Below are positions 33,206 to 42,767 of a DNA stretch of 64,000 bases, in pieces. This stretch comes from JBFWNG01 sp050251195 (GTDB lineage: Bacteria; Bdellovibrionota_B; Oligoflexia; Oligoflexales; Oligoflexaceae). Both the position numbers and the translations under genes were made by a program. Within the stretch, counting starts at the first letter, position 1, and every line of letters begins with the position of its first letter. The notes beneath the pieces were generated by a model. It searched no databases. It was not told where the DNA came from and worked only from the letters and a program-made list of their open reading frames with translations. The stretch spans positions 619,712 to 683,711 of the forward strand of contig JBFWNG010000002.1 in the NCBI GenBank assembly GCA_050251195.1, in the 5' to 3' direction.

Positions 33206-33330
33206 TTCAAAACCTCCACAAAAGATTGCTTCTTCAAGCTACCGATTTGAGTGACGTTCGTCCAGACCGAAGGGGCCAAATTTCTACTATTCGGGCAAGA
33301 GATGAAAATTTCGAATGCCATTCATCCATC

Positions 33331-33693
33331 ATGTCATTCGAAGTCACTTCTTCATCAATGCGAATCGCCTATTTTACTTCCATGAATTTTGTTATAGGAA
33401 AAATCCATTCAGGGATCACAATTACGTCGGACACCTTGGATCTCGATACCCTCCCAGGTCTGGACGATCAATTCGACGCATTGGCCCTTATGGAAGCATT
33501 TTCAAGCCGGGAACGTCGGGTAAATGGTGCGAGCGAACATTTTGTTAAGGCATGTCGTCAGGCAGAAAAGCTACATTCCAGGCTAAGAAGTGCTGATCAG
33601 CTCGACGCCGCTATGTCGGTTCGAGGATTAAAGAACTATTTCGGAAGATTGAGATACGGGCGTGAGCTGTTAAGTTCTGAGTTTAGGGATTGA
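33331..33693 (+). CDS. Possible small protein, unknown
   Basis: An open frame runs from 33226 to 33693; the ATG at 33331 is used, but no ribosome site stands out and ATGs at 33358 and 33382 are alternatives. The C-terminal 90 residues look protein-like, amphipathic and helical (DDQFDALALMEAFSSRERR). It overlaps the convergent gene at 33636 by 58 bases. No family is recognised. It may not be a real gene. Confidence 0.35.
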   Translation: MSFEVTSSSMRIAYFTSMNFVIGKIHSGITITSDTLDLDTLPGLDDQFDALALMEAFSSRERRVNGASEHFVKACRQAEKLHSRLRSADQLDAAMSVRGLKNYFGRLRYGRELLSSEFRD

Positions 33694-34001
33694 AGGCAAA
33701 GTTCATCGATGATGTAAATGGGGTCGAATATCAGGTTAGGATCGGAATCTCCGGTTGCCAAATAGAAAAGCGACGAGCCAAAGATGCATCGATTCACAAA
33801 GCTTTCAGAATGAATCATCGAGACAATATGTGTTCCGGGATTGTCATGACAATATTTGATAAGCTGGGCCAAGGCATCTGGTTCAAAAAAGCCGAAAGCA
33901 GACGCTGGCAGAATGTTGACTTCGATGTCTTCAAGGTCAACAAGCGATAGGATTCCAACGAGCTTACGAAATTCCCCGTAGTCTTTTACTCTTTTCCACA
34001 T
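33636..34001 (-). CDS. Small cytoplasmic protein, unknown
   Basis: 121 residues from the ATG at 34001, with GGAGG 5 bases upstream, a strong site; the frame extends to 34103 without one. No signal peptide. The pattern of alternating strands and helices (EDIEVNILPAS, DALAQLIKYC, THIVSMIHSES) suggests a compact alpha/beta fold. No family is recognised. It starts about 50 bases from the split terminator and intron. Confidence 0.5.
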   Translation of the reverse strand: MWKRVKDYGEFRKLVGILSLVDLEDIEVNILPASAFGFFEPDALAQLIKYCHDNPGTHIVSMIHSESFVNRCIFGSSLFYLATGDSDPNLIFDPIYIIDELCLQSLNSELNSSRPYLNLPK

Positions 34002-34076
34002 AACACCCTCCTTGCTACCATTTGGTTCGGTAGAAAAGTGTTCAGCCTGAAGCAAAAAAGTGTCCCGAATTTTCAC

Positions 34077-35475
34077 GTGCGCCAGGAAGCGCAATAGGAG
34101 CATGTGCTATGCAAAGAGCACCACCATAAGACCTTGCCAGTCAGGGTGAAGTCGATGCCACAGGGTGAAGAGTGATCTTTACGCTGAAGCTGGCAAAGAC
34201 GAGTGAGCAGGCCGGAGCCAATTTGGCGAACGGGGTAAACCTCGAAAGTTCGGATGTTCGCAGTTGCCGACACGAGTGTGAAATCGTGGAAGGCCATAAT
34301 TCTTACTTCCGCATAGGCTATGGCGTAAGAATAACTGCCGGGGGCGAGGACCCACAGCATGCTCACGAAGCACTATTGTGAACCTGGGAAGTCTTTGGGA
34401 TCAGTCGACAGGAAAGCGACAACTCACCTAAGGTGAAGGGCCCAAAGAAATCGGAGCACGCATAGTACTCAGAGGACGGGAAAGCCGGCCACATGGGGAA
34501 GGACGTGCCAGAGAGGAGATCTGTGCAAGAAGCGACGACGAGGCCACACACTGAGGTGGTCAAGCCCTCGACACTCAGAGGTCAAGGGACAATAAACGAA
34601 CGTCAGGGGCTTGCAAGAATTGCAGCGAAGGCCCGAACGAACGCTAACGAAAAGTTCAGCAACCTGGCACACCAAATGAATCGAAACCTTGTTGAAGCAA
34701 GTCTGAGAAACATTGGTAAGCAAAGTGCGCCAGGCGTCGATGGGTTAACGAGAGACGAAACAATTGCGCATCTAGACTGTAAAACCTCTGCTTCGCGGCA
34801 TGTCAGAACTCGTGCGCTACTGTGATGACTTTGTCATAGTATGCGAGCGCGCAGAGGATATGGAGACATTGGAGCACCTGCTCAAGATTAGATTCAAGCG
34901 ATTCGGACTTCAAATATCGGAGACCAAAACGCATAAGACCGACTTAACTCAACGCCCTCGAGGCGAGGGACCAAGTCGGCGCCGTATATCTTTTCTCGGG
35001 ATGGAAATGTTTAGAGCCAAAACCAACGATGGTCGACGGACCAAATTGGTTTTCAAAACTCAAAGCAGCCGCTTCACGCGTGCTAAACAAGAGTTAAAGC
35101 AAAAGCTCAGCAAAGCTAAACACTGGCCAGTGGCTGACCAAGCTAGGCTCCTAAACTCTATCTTAAGAGGACACTTTAACTACTATGGTTTGCCTGGAAA
35201 CAGCGTCTGCATTCAAAACTTCTACTACCTCGCCGTGCGCTACTGGCGCTTCGTGCTTGGCAATCGCAGCCAAAACGGTCGGTTAACGTGGGAATATTTT
35301 GAGCAGAGTATCCTGCAGGTAAATCCAATCGTGAAACCGAGGTTAAAGTTCACCTACACGACATTAAAGACACACGCAATGCTGTAAAACTTTCTCTTTG
35401 CGGAGCCGTATGCGGGAAATCCGCACGTACGGTTCTTACGGGGGTCGCCTTGGTGACAAGGCGATCTACCCGAAC
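34077..35475 (+). ncRNA. Group II intron remnant (about 1.4 kb)
   Basis: The 5' end GTGCGCC fits the GUGYG consensus. Domain V at 35403-35435 has the classic form: GAGCCGTATGCGG, a GAAA-type loop, CCGCACGTACGGTTC. A domain VI stem follows (TCGCCTT paired with AAGGCGA). The 3' end is ...CGAAC, matching the AY rule. The boundaries 34077 and 35475 are supported independently, because exact removal rejoins a palindromic terminator. The length is short for an intron that encodes a protein, since the reverse-transcriptase gene has lost its middle part. Confidence 0.8.
34493..35387 (+). pseudogene. ltrA: Group II intron reverse transcriptase/maturase, internally deleted and frameshifted
   Basis: The N-terminal part (to about 34785) shows the start of an intron-encoded protein, with KFSNLAHQMNRNL and APGVDGLTRDE. 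The frame then changes, and the next segment (34800-35387) begins at the catalytic box as LVRYCDDFVIV. It continues through the RT palm end and the maturase X domain (ILRGHFNYYGLPGN). Most RT motifs between the GVDG region and the catalytic box are missing, about 150-200 residues. The catalytic box reads YCDD rather than YADD. The protein cannot be active, so the intron could move only with help from a protein made elsewhere. Confidence 0.85.
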
Positions 35476-35520
35476 CATTCCAAGAGTGGTGAAAATTCAG
35501 GACACTTTTTGTGGATATAG

Positions 35521-37026
35521 CTAATTACCGAGTTTAGGAATTACCTCTCTCTTAACCCACTCCTTTATCCTCGATGTATCGGAAAAGGACCCAAGCCAAA
35601 CCGTACTCGGATCATACCCAATATTGTGTCCCCGACGTCTCTTGCGATAGACCTTCTGAGCAAAAGACAGCTCCGCCAAGCCGCTTGGCAGTTTCTCGCT
35701 TCGAATATCCATGTAGAGCGTATCTGCGCCTGTAGACCCACCTACGTGAACCACGTTCGGAAGGAGTAGGGCCATGTCCATGAAGTCTAGGCAGGCGCTG
35801 CCGCAATAGCCGTCGGTCAAGAGGATGGCCTTCGCGGATGGGAGGAGTTTGGGCGAAGACTTTGTCGAGGTCGTTTGTGTCATCGTTTCGTTTCCTCCCT
35901 GCCGTGCGAATGTCTTTCCTGCTTTCGTGGCCTCGCGCATAGACTTAAGTGTCTGGTCAAATTCTTTATACCCGTCAGACATTTCGCCGTGGCGTTCTTT
36001 GAACATGGGAAGAATTTTTTCCAAATACGCCAAATTTCCCGGAGAAACACGCCATTCGGCGTAGCTTGCATCGATAGCGTCATTCCTATTCAGCAATTCG
36101 CTGAATCCTTCGCCATACAAAGAAACGAGGACATCCCGTCCCCAAACGGAACTTCCGCCAGTATTTCCGCGGACGTCGAAAACGACGTAACGCGCGTTCC
36201 GGTGGTCGTGCATGTCCGCAATCAAATCTTGAAGGTCTTTGACTTGGTCTTGTTCGGGATGAAAAGACGGTAGATTTACCCAAATCGTCTTTTTATCTAG
36301 ATTTTCGATCGAGAATTTCCGAGTGCTGTCCTTATTGACAGCATTGATTCTGGTGCTGAGTTCGCTTTCATCAATATTGCGATATTTTAAAGCAAAATTG
36401 ATCGACTTGCCTCCTGAATCAAAAACACACGTCGAGAACTTCGGACGCCAAAGGTTCGAATTACCCTGGAGAATCCAAGGGGCTCTTCGAAACAAGTCCG
36501 CTTGGGAAGCGGGGCTGCCCCTCTTCAGAGGAAGCACGTAGTTTGTCATTATTTCCATAGCTGTGATGCCATCACAGGATTGAAGGGTCCAACCAACTTT
36601 TGGTGCCTTGTCTTCCGATTCTGCAACGACATACTCGCTGCCTCTTTTCGCGATAAGAAATCCCGTCCATGGAATATCTCGCCTTTGGGCGTTAAAACGA
36701 ACTCCCAGATGCCCGTCATTAAATCCGTTGACGTAAAGAGCAAGGACCGCCTCGTAATCGTCGTAGTTTTTTGCTTTTGCGGCATTTTGTTTTGCGGGCT
36801 CGAATCCGGTACTTAAATGTTCGCTAAACCATGAGTTCTCGGTATCAACCGGGCCGGGATGGTTTTCGGTGAGCGTACGGTAGATTGAGTCTAAATCATT
36901 TCTGGTCAATTCAGCCCAATCGCTGGGACTCTTATCTCCGTTAGATTCTTTCTTTGGCATTGTTTTCTCCGTCCCCCAGGCGTAGGTCAAAGGCATAATT
37001 AACAAGAGTAACATGCATTTTTTCAC
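35521..37026 (-). CDS. Secreted S41-family (tail-specific-like) serine peptidase
   Basis: 501 residues with a signal peptide (MKKCMLLLLIMPLTYAWG). The S41/interphotoreceptor-retinoid-binding fold is indicated by KTIWVNLPSF, YVVFDVRGNTGGSS, and LLTDGYCGSACLDFMDMA, where the Ser after G in CGSAC is the likely nucleophile. No obvious PDZ domain is seen, although a region around residues 120-160 may play that role. It probably cleaves periplasmic or exported proteins. It is divergent from an XRE regulator with 115 bases between, and its terminator is interrupted by the intron. Confidence 0.8.
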   Translation of the reverse strand: MKKCMLLLLIMPLTYAWGTEKTMPKKESNGDKSPSDWAELTRNDLDSIYRTLTENHPGPVDTENSWFSEHLSTGFEPAKQNAAKAKNYDDYEAVLALYVNGFNDGHLGVRFNAQRRDIPWTGFLIAKRGSEYVVAESEDKAPKVGWTLQSCDGITAMEIMTNYVLPLKRGSPASQADLFRRAPWILQGNSNLWRPKFSTCVFDSGGKSINFALKYRNIDESELSTRINAVNKDSTRKFSIENLDKKTIWVNLPSFHPEQDQVKDLQDLIADMHDHRNARYVVFDVRGNTGGSSVWGRDVLVSLYGEGFSELLNRNDAIDASYAEWRVSPGNLAYLEKILPMFKERHGEMSDGYKEFDQTLKSMREATKAGKTFARQGGNETMTQTTSTKSSPKLLPSAKAILLTDGYCGSACLDFMDMALLLPNVVHVGGSTGADTLYMDIRSEKLPSGLAELSFAQKVYRKRRRGHNIGYDPSTVWLGSFSDTSRIKEWVKREVIPKLGN

Positions 37027-37141
37027 AATTTGCTCCCTTATGCTCTCTTTGAGCAGGCGCCTTCATATTACTATTTGATACTTTTCCGCAATATGATATT
37101 TAAAAGTCCATAAAACGTATACTTTATAAGGTAAAAGGTTC

Positions 37142-37921
37142 ATGAGTTGGGAATATCGGGCGCTCGTTACCTCTTTGAAAAAGGTGCTTAAAGCGAAAAA
37201 GGTAACATACTCCGACCTCGCAACGACCCTGCAACTTTCTGAACAAACGTTGAAGAGATTTTTCACCTGTGAAGATGCGCACGTTGGGAAGGTGGGCCAG
37301 ATATGTGACGCTATCGGAATATCTTTCTTCGACCTTTGTAACTTAGCCAACGAAGAAAAGCTCGAGAGCTTCTTCCTTTCGCATGAGCAAGAAATATTCC
37401 TGTGCGAGAACCCCTTTGCCCTGGCGGTATTTAGCAAGCTCAAAGCAGGTGAAACGTCTGAAAGCATCGTCTCTCAATACGACATCCCAGAAACAAAAAT
37501 GCGTCGTTGCCTTAAGAACCTCGAAAAGGGAGGATTTCTAACACGTGATGAGGGATTGAAGGTAAAGATGCTTTACAAAGGCACGCACAACTACATCCAT
37601 GGTGGACCCTTGCACCAAAAGTACGGGGTAGACGAGGTCGTTCGCTTCACAGAAAAGCTCGCAAAAAATGTTCTGGAGCATAAGGGAAGGGCCGAAGAGG
37701 AATTCATTACGTTCAGTTCGAGGCGGGTCAGCAAAGACACGTTAAAAAGTCTTATAAAAGAGATGCGCGACGCAGCCCACAATTTTAGAAAAGCGGCGCA
37801 ACGTGATGAGAATTTCGTGGCTCAGGATGACCTTATTTCCATTCAATGGGTCTTCGAAATCGCGCCGTGGCCACGGATGATCGACATAATATTAGAGAAC
37901 CACAAAGGTTATTCTGTTTAG
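37142..37921 (+). CDS. XRE-like helix-turn-helix regulator
   Basis: 259 residues. The N-terminal HTH covers about residues 8-60, including KKVTYSDLATTLQLSEQTLK and then FFTCEDAHVGKVGQICDAI. A second winged-helix-like segment follows (ESIVSQYDIPETKMRRCLKN, then GGFLTRDEG). The C-terminal half is helical and resembles the effector part of TIGR02147 proteins in length and position, but the family motif is not clear. It is divergent from the S41 peptidase gene, its likely target, and a second regulator gene follows. Confidence 0.72.
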   Translation: MSWEYRALVTSLKKVLKAKKVTYSDLATTLQLSEQTLKRFFTCEDAHVGKVGQICDAIGISFFDLCNLANEEKLESFFLSHEQEIFLCENPFALAVFSKLKAGETSESIVSQYDIPETKMRRCLKNLEKGGFLTRDEGLKVKMLYKGTHNYIHGGPLHQKYGVDEVVRFTEKLAKNVLEHKGRAEEEFITFSSRRVSKDTLKSLIKEMRDAAHNFRKAAQRDENFVAQDDLISIQWVFEIAPWPRMIDIILENHKGYSV

Positions 37922-38048
37922 CCGCTGAGCGCTATACACGATACATGAACCCCGTGGTGACGTTAACGTTAGCTACATGCCACCTTCCCTGGTAGGGGTG
38001 TATGAAGTATAATGTAAAATAACTTAAAGAGACGCGTTGGGGCTTCTG

Positions 38049-38852
38049 ATGGCACACATCATATACGAGCATTTGAGCTACCGTTCCTTTTTGAAGACCT
38101 TCTTGGAGATCAAGAAAGAACAGGGCGTCAGCCAACGCGCGATTATCAAGCGAGGAAAAATAGGCAGTCCCGGCTACCTAAAGGCCGTCATCGAAGGCGA
38201 ACGTCGCCTTACGAATGCTTCCGCGGAAAAGGTGGCCGCTGCGCTTGGCTTGGAAGGCAATGAGCGTGACTACCTTTATGCAATGGTGCGGCTCGAACAC
38301 GGTTCCGATGCTGAAAAAGATAAAGCTCTCATTGAATTGCGGAAGCTTTTGATTAAATCCAAGGAGGTCGAAGTCCCTAGTGAGGACTTCTTCTCGCATT
38401 GGGTCAACGGCGTTGTCTTCTCCTTGGCTACGATTGAAGGGATAGAATTCACGGCGGAAAATCTTTATCGGAAATTGGGCGGAATTGCTAGAGTGGAAGA
38501 GATCCAAGGCTCCATGGATTTTTTACTCAGCCGAAAGTGGATTGTGTACGATGAAGCTTCGAAACAGTACAAGCAGAGCCTTGTTAAGTTCGACGTTTTA
38601 AACGACGTGCGGCGCATCAACCTTCAAAGAGCGCATAGGCAGTACCTGGATTTGGCCAAACACAGGATCAACGACGACCTGGACCAACGGGAATACCAAG
38701 GTCTGACGATAGCAATTCCAATGGATCGCCTGCCTTATCTGAAACAGCGTGTCCGAAGCTTTGTTACGGAGATCCATGAAGAAATAAACGGCATGAGCGC
38801 TTTCGACACTCTTGTGCGATTGCAGTGTTGTGTCTTCAAACTTACCCGTTAG
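38049..38852 (+). CDS. TIGR02147-family (DUF4423) transcriptional regulator
   Basis: 267 residues from the ATG at 38049. It begins with the typical YRSFLKTFLEIKKEQGVSQR stretch, then the HTH (GSPGYLKAVIEGERRLT) and FFSHWVNGVVFSL. The late LTIAIPMDRLP corresponds to the family motif near the C-terminus. It is the second such protein in the window. It precedes a lipoprotein gene by 80 bases in the same direction. A -10-like TATAAT is at 38008-38013, but the -35 is poor. Confidence 0.85.
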   Translation: MAHIIYEHLSYRSFLKTFLEIKKEQGVSQRAIIKRGKIGSPGYLKAVIEGERRLTNASAEKVAAALGLEGNERDYLYAMVRLEHGSDAEKDKALIELRKLLIKSKEVEVPSEDFFSHWVNGVVFSLATIEGIEFTAENLYRKLGGIARVEEIQGSMDFLLSRKWIVYDEASKQYKQSLVKFDVLNDVRRINLQRAHRQYLDLAKHRINDDLDQREYQGLTIAIPMDRLPYLKQRVRSFVTEIHEEINGMSAFDTLVRLQCCVFKLTR

Positions 38853-38931
38853 CAACCAGTCGGCCGCCCATGCTTTCCCCCGTCTCAAGCTTTGTGCTAT
38901 GATAAATCAATATAATCTTGCGAGACTCGTT

Positions 38932-40344
38932 ATGAAATCCACGGCATGTGTCATTTTACTATTATTATTCAGCACCTCTTGTAAAGAGCGGAGCGCCGCC
39001 AGCGGAACAAAAGGAGGGGCGCAAGAGGGCAACGGCGGCAGCGTGATCAAATGTCTTGAACCCTACAAAGAGATGAACAACCAGAAGACATTTCTTGTCG
39101 ACTTATACCAAGGAGCTGACCGTTCTGGCTTGAAGCAAGAGGGCGGTTATAAAGACATTGCGATGAAAGCTTTCAAAAGAGTCGCCGCTGCTGACCCAGG
39201 CAGGGCTGAGTTCTACAAAGAGAAGCTTCAAATTTTTTCGAAGGATATTGAACACGGTAAGATACTCATCCCTAACATTGTGACAAAAATAGGCATTGAT
39301 TATCCCATATCAGCACCCACCGGCTGTATATTGTGGCAAGCTGCCATTCAAATGAGCGGACAATTTGATTCCATGCTTAAAATTGATGAGGGAATTTGGA
39401 ACGAACTTGATGAAGTGAACAAGGCGGCCCTTCTTGTCCACGAAGTGCTTTACTCTGAGGTCATTCTGCGTCAGCCGAAGGATAAATTTAGCGTAAAAGA
39501 TATTTGGAAATTCACTTCGTTTTTATTTACTCCCGGAGAATTTTCTCCATCGGCTGTAGAGTCGATTATGGGAGATACAATGTTCGACGCTACAGAGCAG
39601 GTTGTGATAGATGGGGCATTTGGAAATCAAAAGGTTCAAGGCGAGCTATTTAAGGTGAAATCGGGAGGATCCGGAACCGTAATCAACCTATTGTGGGGTA
39701 CCATTCATGGGCAGGAAGAAACAACCTCGCCGGATCGGACCGCTTTCGAGGTCTACCTCAAAGAAAGTAAGCTTGACCTGAAAGAGCGCCTCTTTGAAAA
39801 GCCTCGACTTGCCAGGTTTTCCCAAGGAAATGCTGGGCAAGCGAATGGCTACGGAGCAAGGGATTTTCTTAGGCTCGAGCTAAATCCCGAGCATAAGGAT
39901 CTTCATTTTGTGGATACCGAAACCAGCTTGAAATTTAATTCCGATTGGAAAATGGATTGGATGGTCTTTACGGACGGGATTATCGTGAAAGGCATCAAAG
40001 GAGAGCGAGGCTGCGAAGACGAAGGGGTCATTTGTATGAGGCTGGGTATGGCTAAATTTGGGGCAGACGGTCGTCTAAAGAGCATTAGCAGCGAGTATGA
40101 TATAGACTGGCGATCCTTCGGCAATGAGAAGTTCAAGATCCACGATGACGGAAATATGGTGCATGCGTCCTACATCGGATTCAACGACCACCTGGAATTA
40201 GCCTATGTAAGACTTAATGCGCCCGCAAAGCTCACCTACAGCGGATCAAATGAAGACATAACTATTCCTGCGGGGACAATGTGCGCGGTCTACCAGGAGT
40301 CAAATCCGTGCGAGATCATTGATAGACCTTTAGACGAGAGATGA
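38932..40344 (+). CDS. Lipoprotein with GNGG-x-VIKC and HE-x-LY motifs, unknown function
   Basis: 470 residues from the ATG at 38932; the frame opens at 38812 inside the previous gene. The lipobox is FSTSC. Soon after come EGNGGSVIKC and, at about 170, LLVHEVLYSE. The combination of a GGxxxxC start and a later HE(A/V)LY helix is familiar from secreted proteins of Bdellovibrio-like bacteria and may mark a degenerate metal site. The C-terminal half is beta-rich with two Cys (RGCEDEGVICM). Function unknown. It probably shares a transcript with the TIGR02147 regulator before it. Confidence 0.65.
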   Translation: MKSTACVILLLLFSTSCKERSAASGTKGGAQEGNGGSVIKCLEPYKEMNNQKTFLVDLYQGADRSGLKQEGGYKDIAMKAFKRVAAADPGRAEFYKEKLQIFSKDIEHGKILIPNIVTKIGIDYPISAPTGCILWQAAIQMSGQFDSMLKIDEGIWNELDEVNKAALLVHEVLYSEVILRQPKDKFSVKDIWKFTSFLFTPGEFSPSAVESIMGDTMFDATEQVVIDGAFGNQKVQGELFKVKSGGSGTVINLLWGTIHGQEETTSPDRTAFEVYLKESKLDLKERLFEKPRLARFSQGNAGQANGYGARDFLRLELNPEHKDLHFVDTETSLKFNSDWKMDWMVFTDGIIVKGIKGERGCEDEGVICMRLGMAKFGADGRLKSISSEYDIDWRSFGNEKFKIHDDGNMVHASYIGFNDHLELAYVRLNAPAKLTYSGSNEDITIPAGTMCAVYQESNPCEIIDRPLDER

Positions 40345-40695
40345 TATGAAGAGAAGGATGACGGTCATTAGACCCTGGCTCTCTCGCCGGGCTTGCATTA
40401 ACTGTCTGAAGCAACGACACTGCATACCTTCTCGTGCTGAAGTCTTTGCCAGTCCTCGTCTGAGATGTGCTTGACAAGATAATCTGCCCTCGCCCATGAC
40501 ATTCCTACCTTTTTTGTCTTCAGTTGCAACTACCTAAAAACACGAGATTTTTGCGCCCTGTACACAAGCGTGAACAGATTTAGCATGCTAAAGGGCCTCG
40601 GTCGTTCCGTTTGGTTCTTTGCCTGCTACAGTGTGCTCCGATTGGCGAATTGTCTTGCCAGTAGCGTACTAAACGACAAACAACCGGAGAAAAAA
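40345..40695. other. 351-base gap with no firm gene
   Basis: A minus-strand frame at 40398-40502 could encode 34 residues (starting MSWARADYLVKHI) with AAGG 5 bases before its ATG. It reads like protein but is too short to trust. I see no terminator with a clear T-run and no convincing promoter. The rest looks non-coding. Confidence 0.4.
40398..40502 (-). CDS. Possible 34-residue small protein
   Basis: The frame starts at the ATG at 40502 and ends TAA. The middle, VKHISDEDWQRLQHEK, is helix-like and charged, unlike random translation. It could be the remnant of a longer gene or a genuine small protein. No family is recognised. Confidence 0.22.
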   Translation of the reverse strand: MSWARADYLVKHISDEDWQRLQHEKVCSVVASDS

Positions 40696-42747
40696 ATGAA
40701 AACGTTTATGCTTACTGCACTATCAAAAAGCAGGACGTATACAAAGTATACGTTACCAACTCTCGTCATTTTGATTTTATCCGTCAGCTGCCGAACAAGG
40801 CCGTCTAAGGTAAGCGATGAAGTGGCGCCTGATGTGACCGTGCGCGGAATGTACCAAGGCTATGACTCGGTAACCCATGAGCTCAAGGAAACTTGCGTCG
40901 ATGGCCTCGGCGGCGTCTCAGGTGTCGACGGAGGGCTTGTTCGGCTTAAGGAGTCTGACATATTTCACAAATTTGAGGTCAAGCAAAACGCGACAGTGAA
41001 CACTCTATCAAGTTTGTTGTCGGCAAACTTAGGAGGTACTGGGAGCGCACCAGGACTCAAGTTTGGAGCAAGTTTTGGATCTGAATTCACGAGTTCGGCA
41101 AAGGACTTGACGGATATAACCATGGTTTCCTCCTACTATAGAAAGAGGACGGAACAGAATACGGATGACCTTACAATTAGACCAATTTACAGCACCGATA
41201 TCGCCAACGGAAATTTCTCGAATATCCGCCGTTTCTGCGGAGACTCTTTCATCTCTACGGCCGTGTATGGTGGTTTCCTTATGGCTACAGTGAAAGTGGA
41301 GTACGCATCCAATGAAGAGCGTCAAAAGCTGGAAGGCGCCGCAGACGGATCGCTGCTTGACTTTGATGCACTACAAAAATTTCTTGCTGCCAACCCAGCA
41401 CCGGCGACCACGGGAGAAAAGCCCGCCGCACCGCCTGCCGCCAAACCAGCTGCCGACAGTGCAAACGCTACGGCGGAGGAGGACAAGGATAAGGACAAAG
41501 AAAAGGAAAAGGACAATGAGAAAAAGAAAGAAGAAGAAAAAGCATTAGCGACCTTGCGAGGAGATATCAAGAAGATAGACAAAAAGATGGCCGCGAATAC
41601 GAAAATCTCCATCAAGGTTGAGCAAATCGGAGGAAACACCTCGATTGCGCCGACATACTGCAGTCTAGCTGACATGATTGAGTACGTCGAAAGCCTGGGT
41701 GGATCTGCCCCCGAGTCGGCGCCAGCGGCCAGTGAAACTCCTGCAGCAGAAACAGCACCAGCAGTGGACAATGGAAAAGCATGTATGAACTCCATAGCCG
41801 GTGTTTTGGCCTATGCTTCAAAGTTTAAAGAATCTCTCGATGGTGACATAAAAAATTTGGGAGTTTTGGTGTACGCCGAAACCAAACCTTATTCCGCACT
41901 GCCGTCTTCAGGGGCGCTTTATCCATACGATAACTTCTTGAAAGGCAATCCGTTCGAGTATGAAACGAGCGACAAGATGTTTAATTTTGACGCTTCTAAG
42001 AAATCGCTCTTCAAGGATTCCCTAAGCAAAGTCAAATCCAAGGTCAAAACATGGGAAACGTTGGAGAAAGATATCGAAAAAGATTGGGAGCATGTGAGCA
42101 CTCTCCACATCAAGGTGTCGACACTTGGTAAGTTCAATTCTGCTTTGGTAGGTAAAATATCAGACGCTATGGTTTCCTATGATCTGCTTAAGTCAGAGTC
42201 TCACTCTGCTCTGATAGAGTGCTATAACAATATAAAGGTTTTCGTTGACAATTTTGAGAGCTCCGAAGCTATAACAGAGTGCGGTAAAGTCGATTCATAT
42301 CAGAACCGCTTGTTGAGTTTAAGGGAAAACATGCTGAAACATTTACCGTCGCCCGAGAACCTTCAGCCCATCAATGTGGAAAGTTCTCGCGTATATTTCG
42401 TTAACACGACGCCTCCTTGGAAACTGACGCACCCGCATATCTTGAACTGGGGCTGGTGTGTGACAGCAGACAAGAGTGGAGAATGGGAACAAAAAGAATG
42501 TGACAAGATCGAAAGACACTATGCGTGCCGATCTGAATTCGGAGACGGTAGCGAATGGAAGATTAGCGATGTAAAGGGTTACGGAGACCCGGCGCCAAAT
42601 GTATGCGGTCCGAACTATGTCTTTAGCTACCCGCGCAACGACATTGAAATGCAATTTCTTAGAAACATGAGCAACGATACCGTTTGGCTAAACCTTAAAC
42701 GTCAATCCGGTTGGGGAGTAGATTTTAAACCGACGGGCAAGTTTTAG
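40696..42747 (+). CDS. Large lipoprotein with charged linker, unknown function
   Basis: 683 residues from the ATG at 40696 (GGAG 7 bases upstream). The lipobox is ILSVSC. After a domain of about 200 residues comes a low-complexity stretch of Ala/Pro and then Lys/Glu/Asp (KDKDKEKEKDNEKKKEEEK), followed by a region with several Cys, and a C-terminal Trp- and Cys-rich domain (WGWCVTADKSG, HYACRSEF) that may be lectin-like. A 19-base inverted repeat lies 39 bases into the coding region. A terminator follows. No family is recognised. Confidence 0.68.
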   Translation: MKTFMLTALSKSRTYTKYTLPTLVILILSVSCRTRPSKVSDEVAPDVTVRGMYQGYDSVTHELKETCVDGLGGVSGVDGGLVRLKESDIFHKFEVKQNATVNTLSSLLSANLGGTGSAPGLKFGASFGSEFTSSAKDLTDITMVSSYYRKRTEQNTDDLTIRPIYSTDIANGNFSNIRRFCGDSFISTAVYGGFLMATVKVEYASNEERQKLEGAADGSLLDFDALQKFLAANPAPATTGEKPAAPPAAKPAADSANATAEEDKDKDKEKEKDNEKKKEEEKALATLRGDIKKIDKKMAANTKISIKVEQIGGNTSIAPTYCSLADMIEYVESLGGSAPESAPAASETPAAETAPAVDNGKACMNSIAGVLAYASKFKESLDGDIKNLGVLVYAETKPYSALPSSGALYPYDNFLKGNPFEYETSDKMFNFDASKKSLFKDSLSKVKSKVKTWETLEKDIEKDWEHVSTLHIKVSTLGKFNSALVGKISDAMVSYDLLKSESHSALIECYNNIKVFVDNFESSEAITECGKVDSYQNRLLSLRENMLKHLPSPENLQPINVESSRVYFVNTTPPWKLTHPHILNWGWCVTADKSGEWEQKECDKIERHYACRSEFGDGSEWKISDVKGYGDPAPNVCGPNYVFSYPRNDIEMQFLRNMSNDTVWLNLKRQSGWGVDFKPTGKF

Positions 42748-42767
42748 AACTCGGAGGTAAGTTGGAA

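Larger units (their letters stand above)
34055..35510 (-). terminator. Terminator hairpin of the S41 peptidase gene, split by a group II intron
   Basis: The left arm is 34055-34076 plus 35476-35477, the loop is 35478-35486, and the right arm is 35487-35510. Together they make a 24-pair stem with one mismatch and a 9-base loop once the intron is removed. Read on the minus strand it begins 10 bases after the peptidase stop and ends in a run of six T. Confidence 0.7.

Noticed and set aside
34055..35510. Insertion sequence with terminal inverted repeats around the intron
   Set aside because: No transposase is present, and the arms rejoin exactly to a terminator stem when the intron is removed.
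41322..41795. 157-residue Ala/Ser-rich minus-strand frame
   Set aside because: It is the complement of the Lys/Glu/Ala-rich linker of the large lipoprotein.
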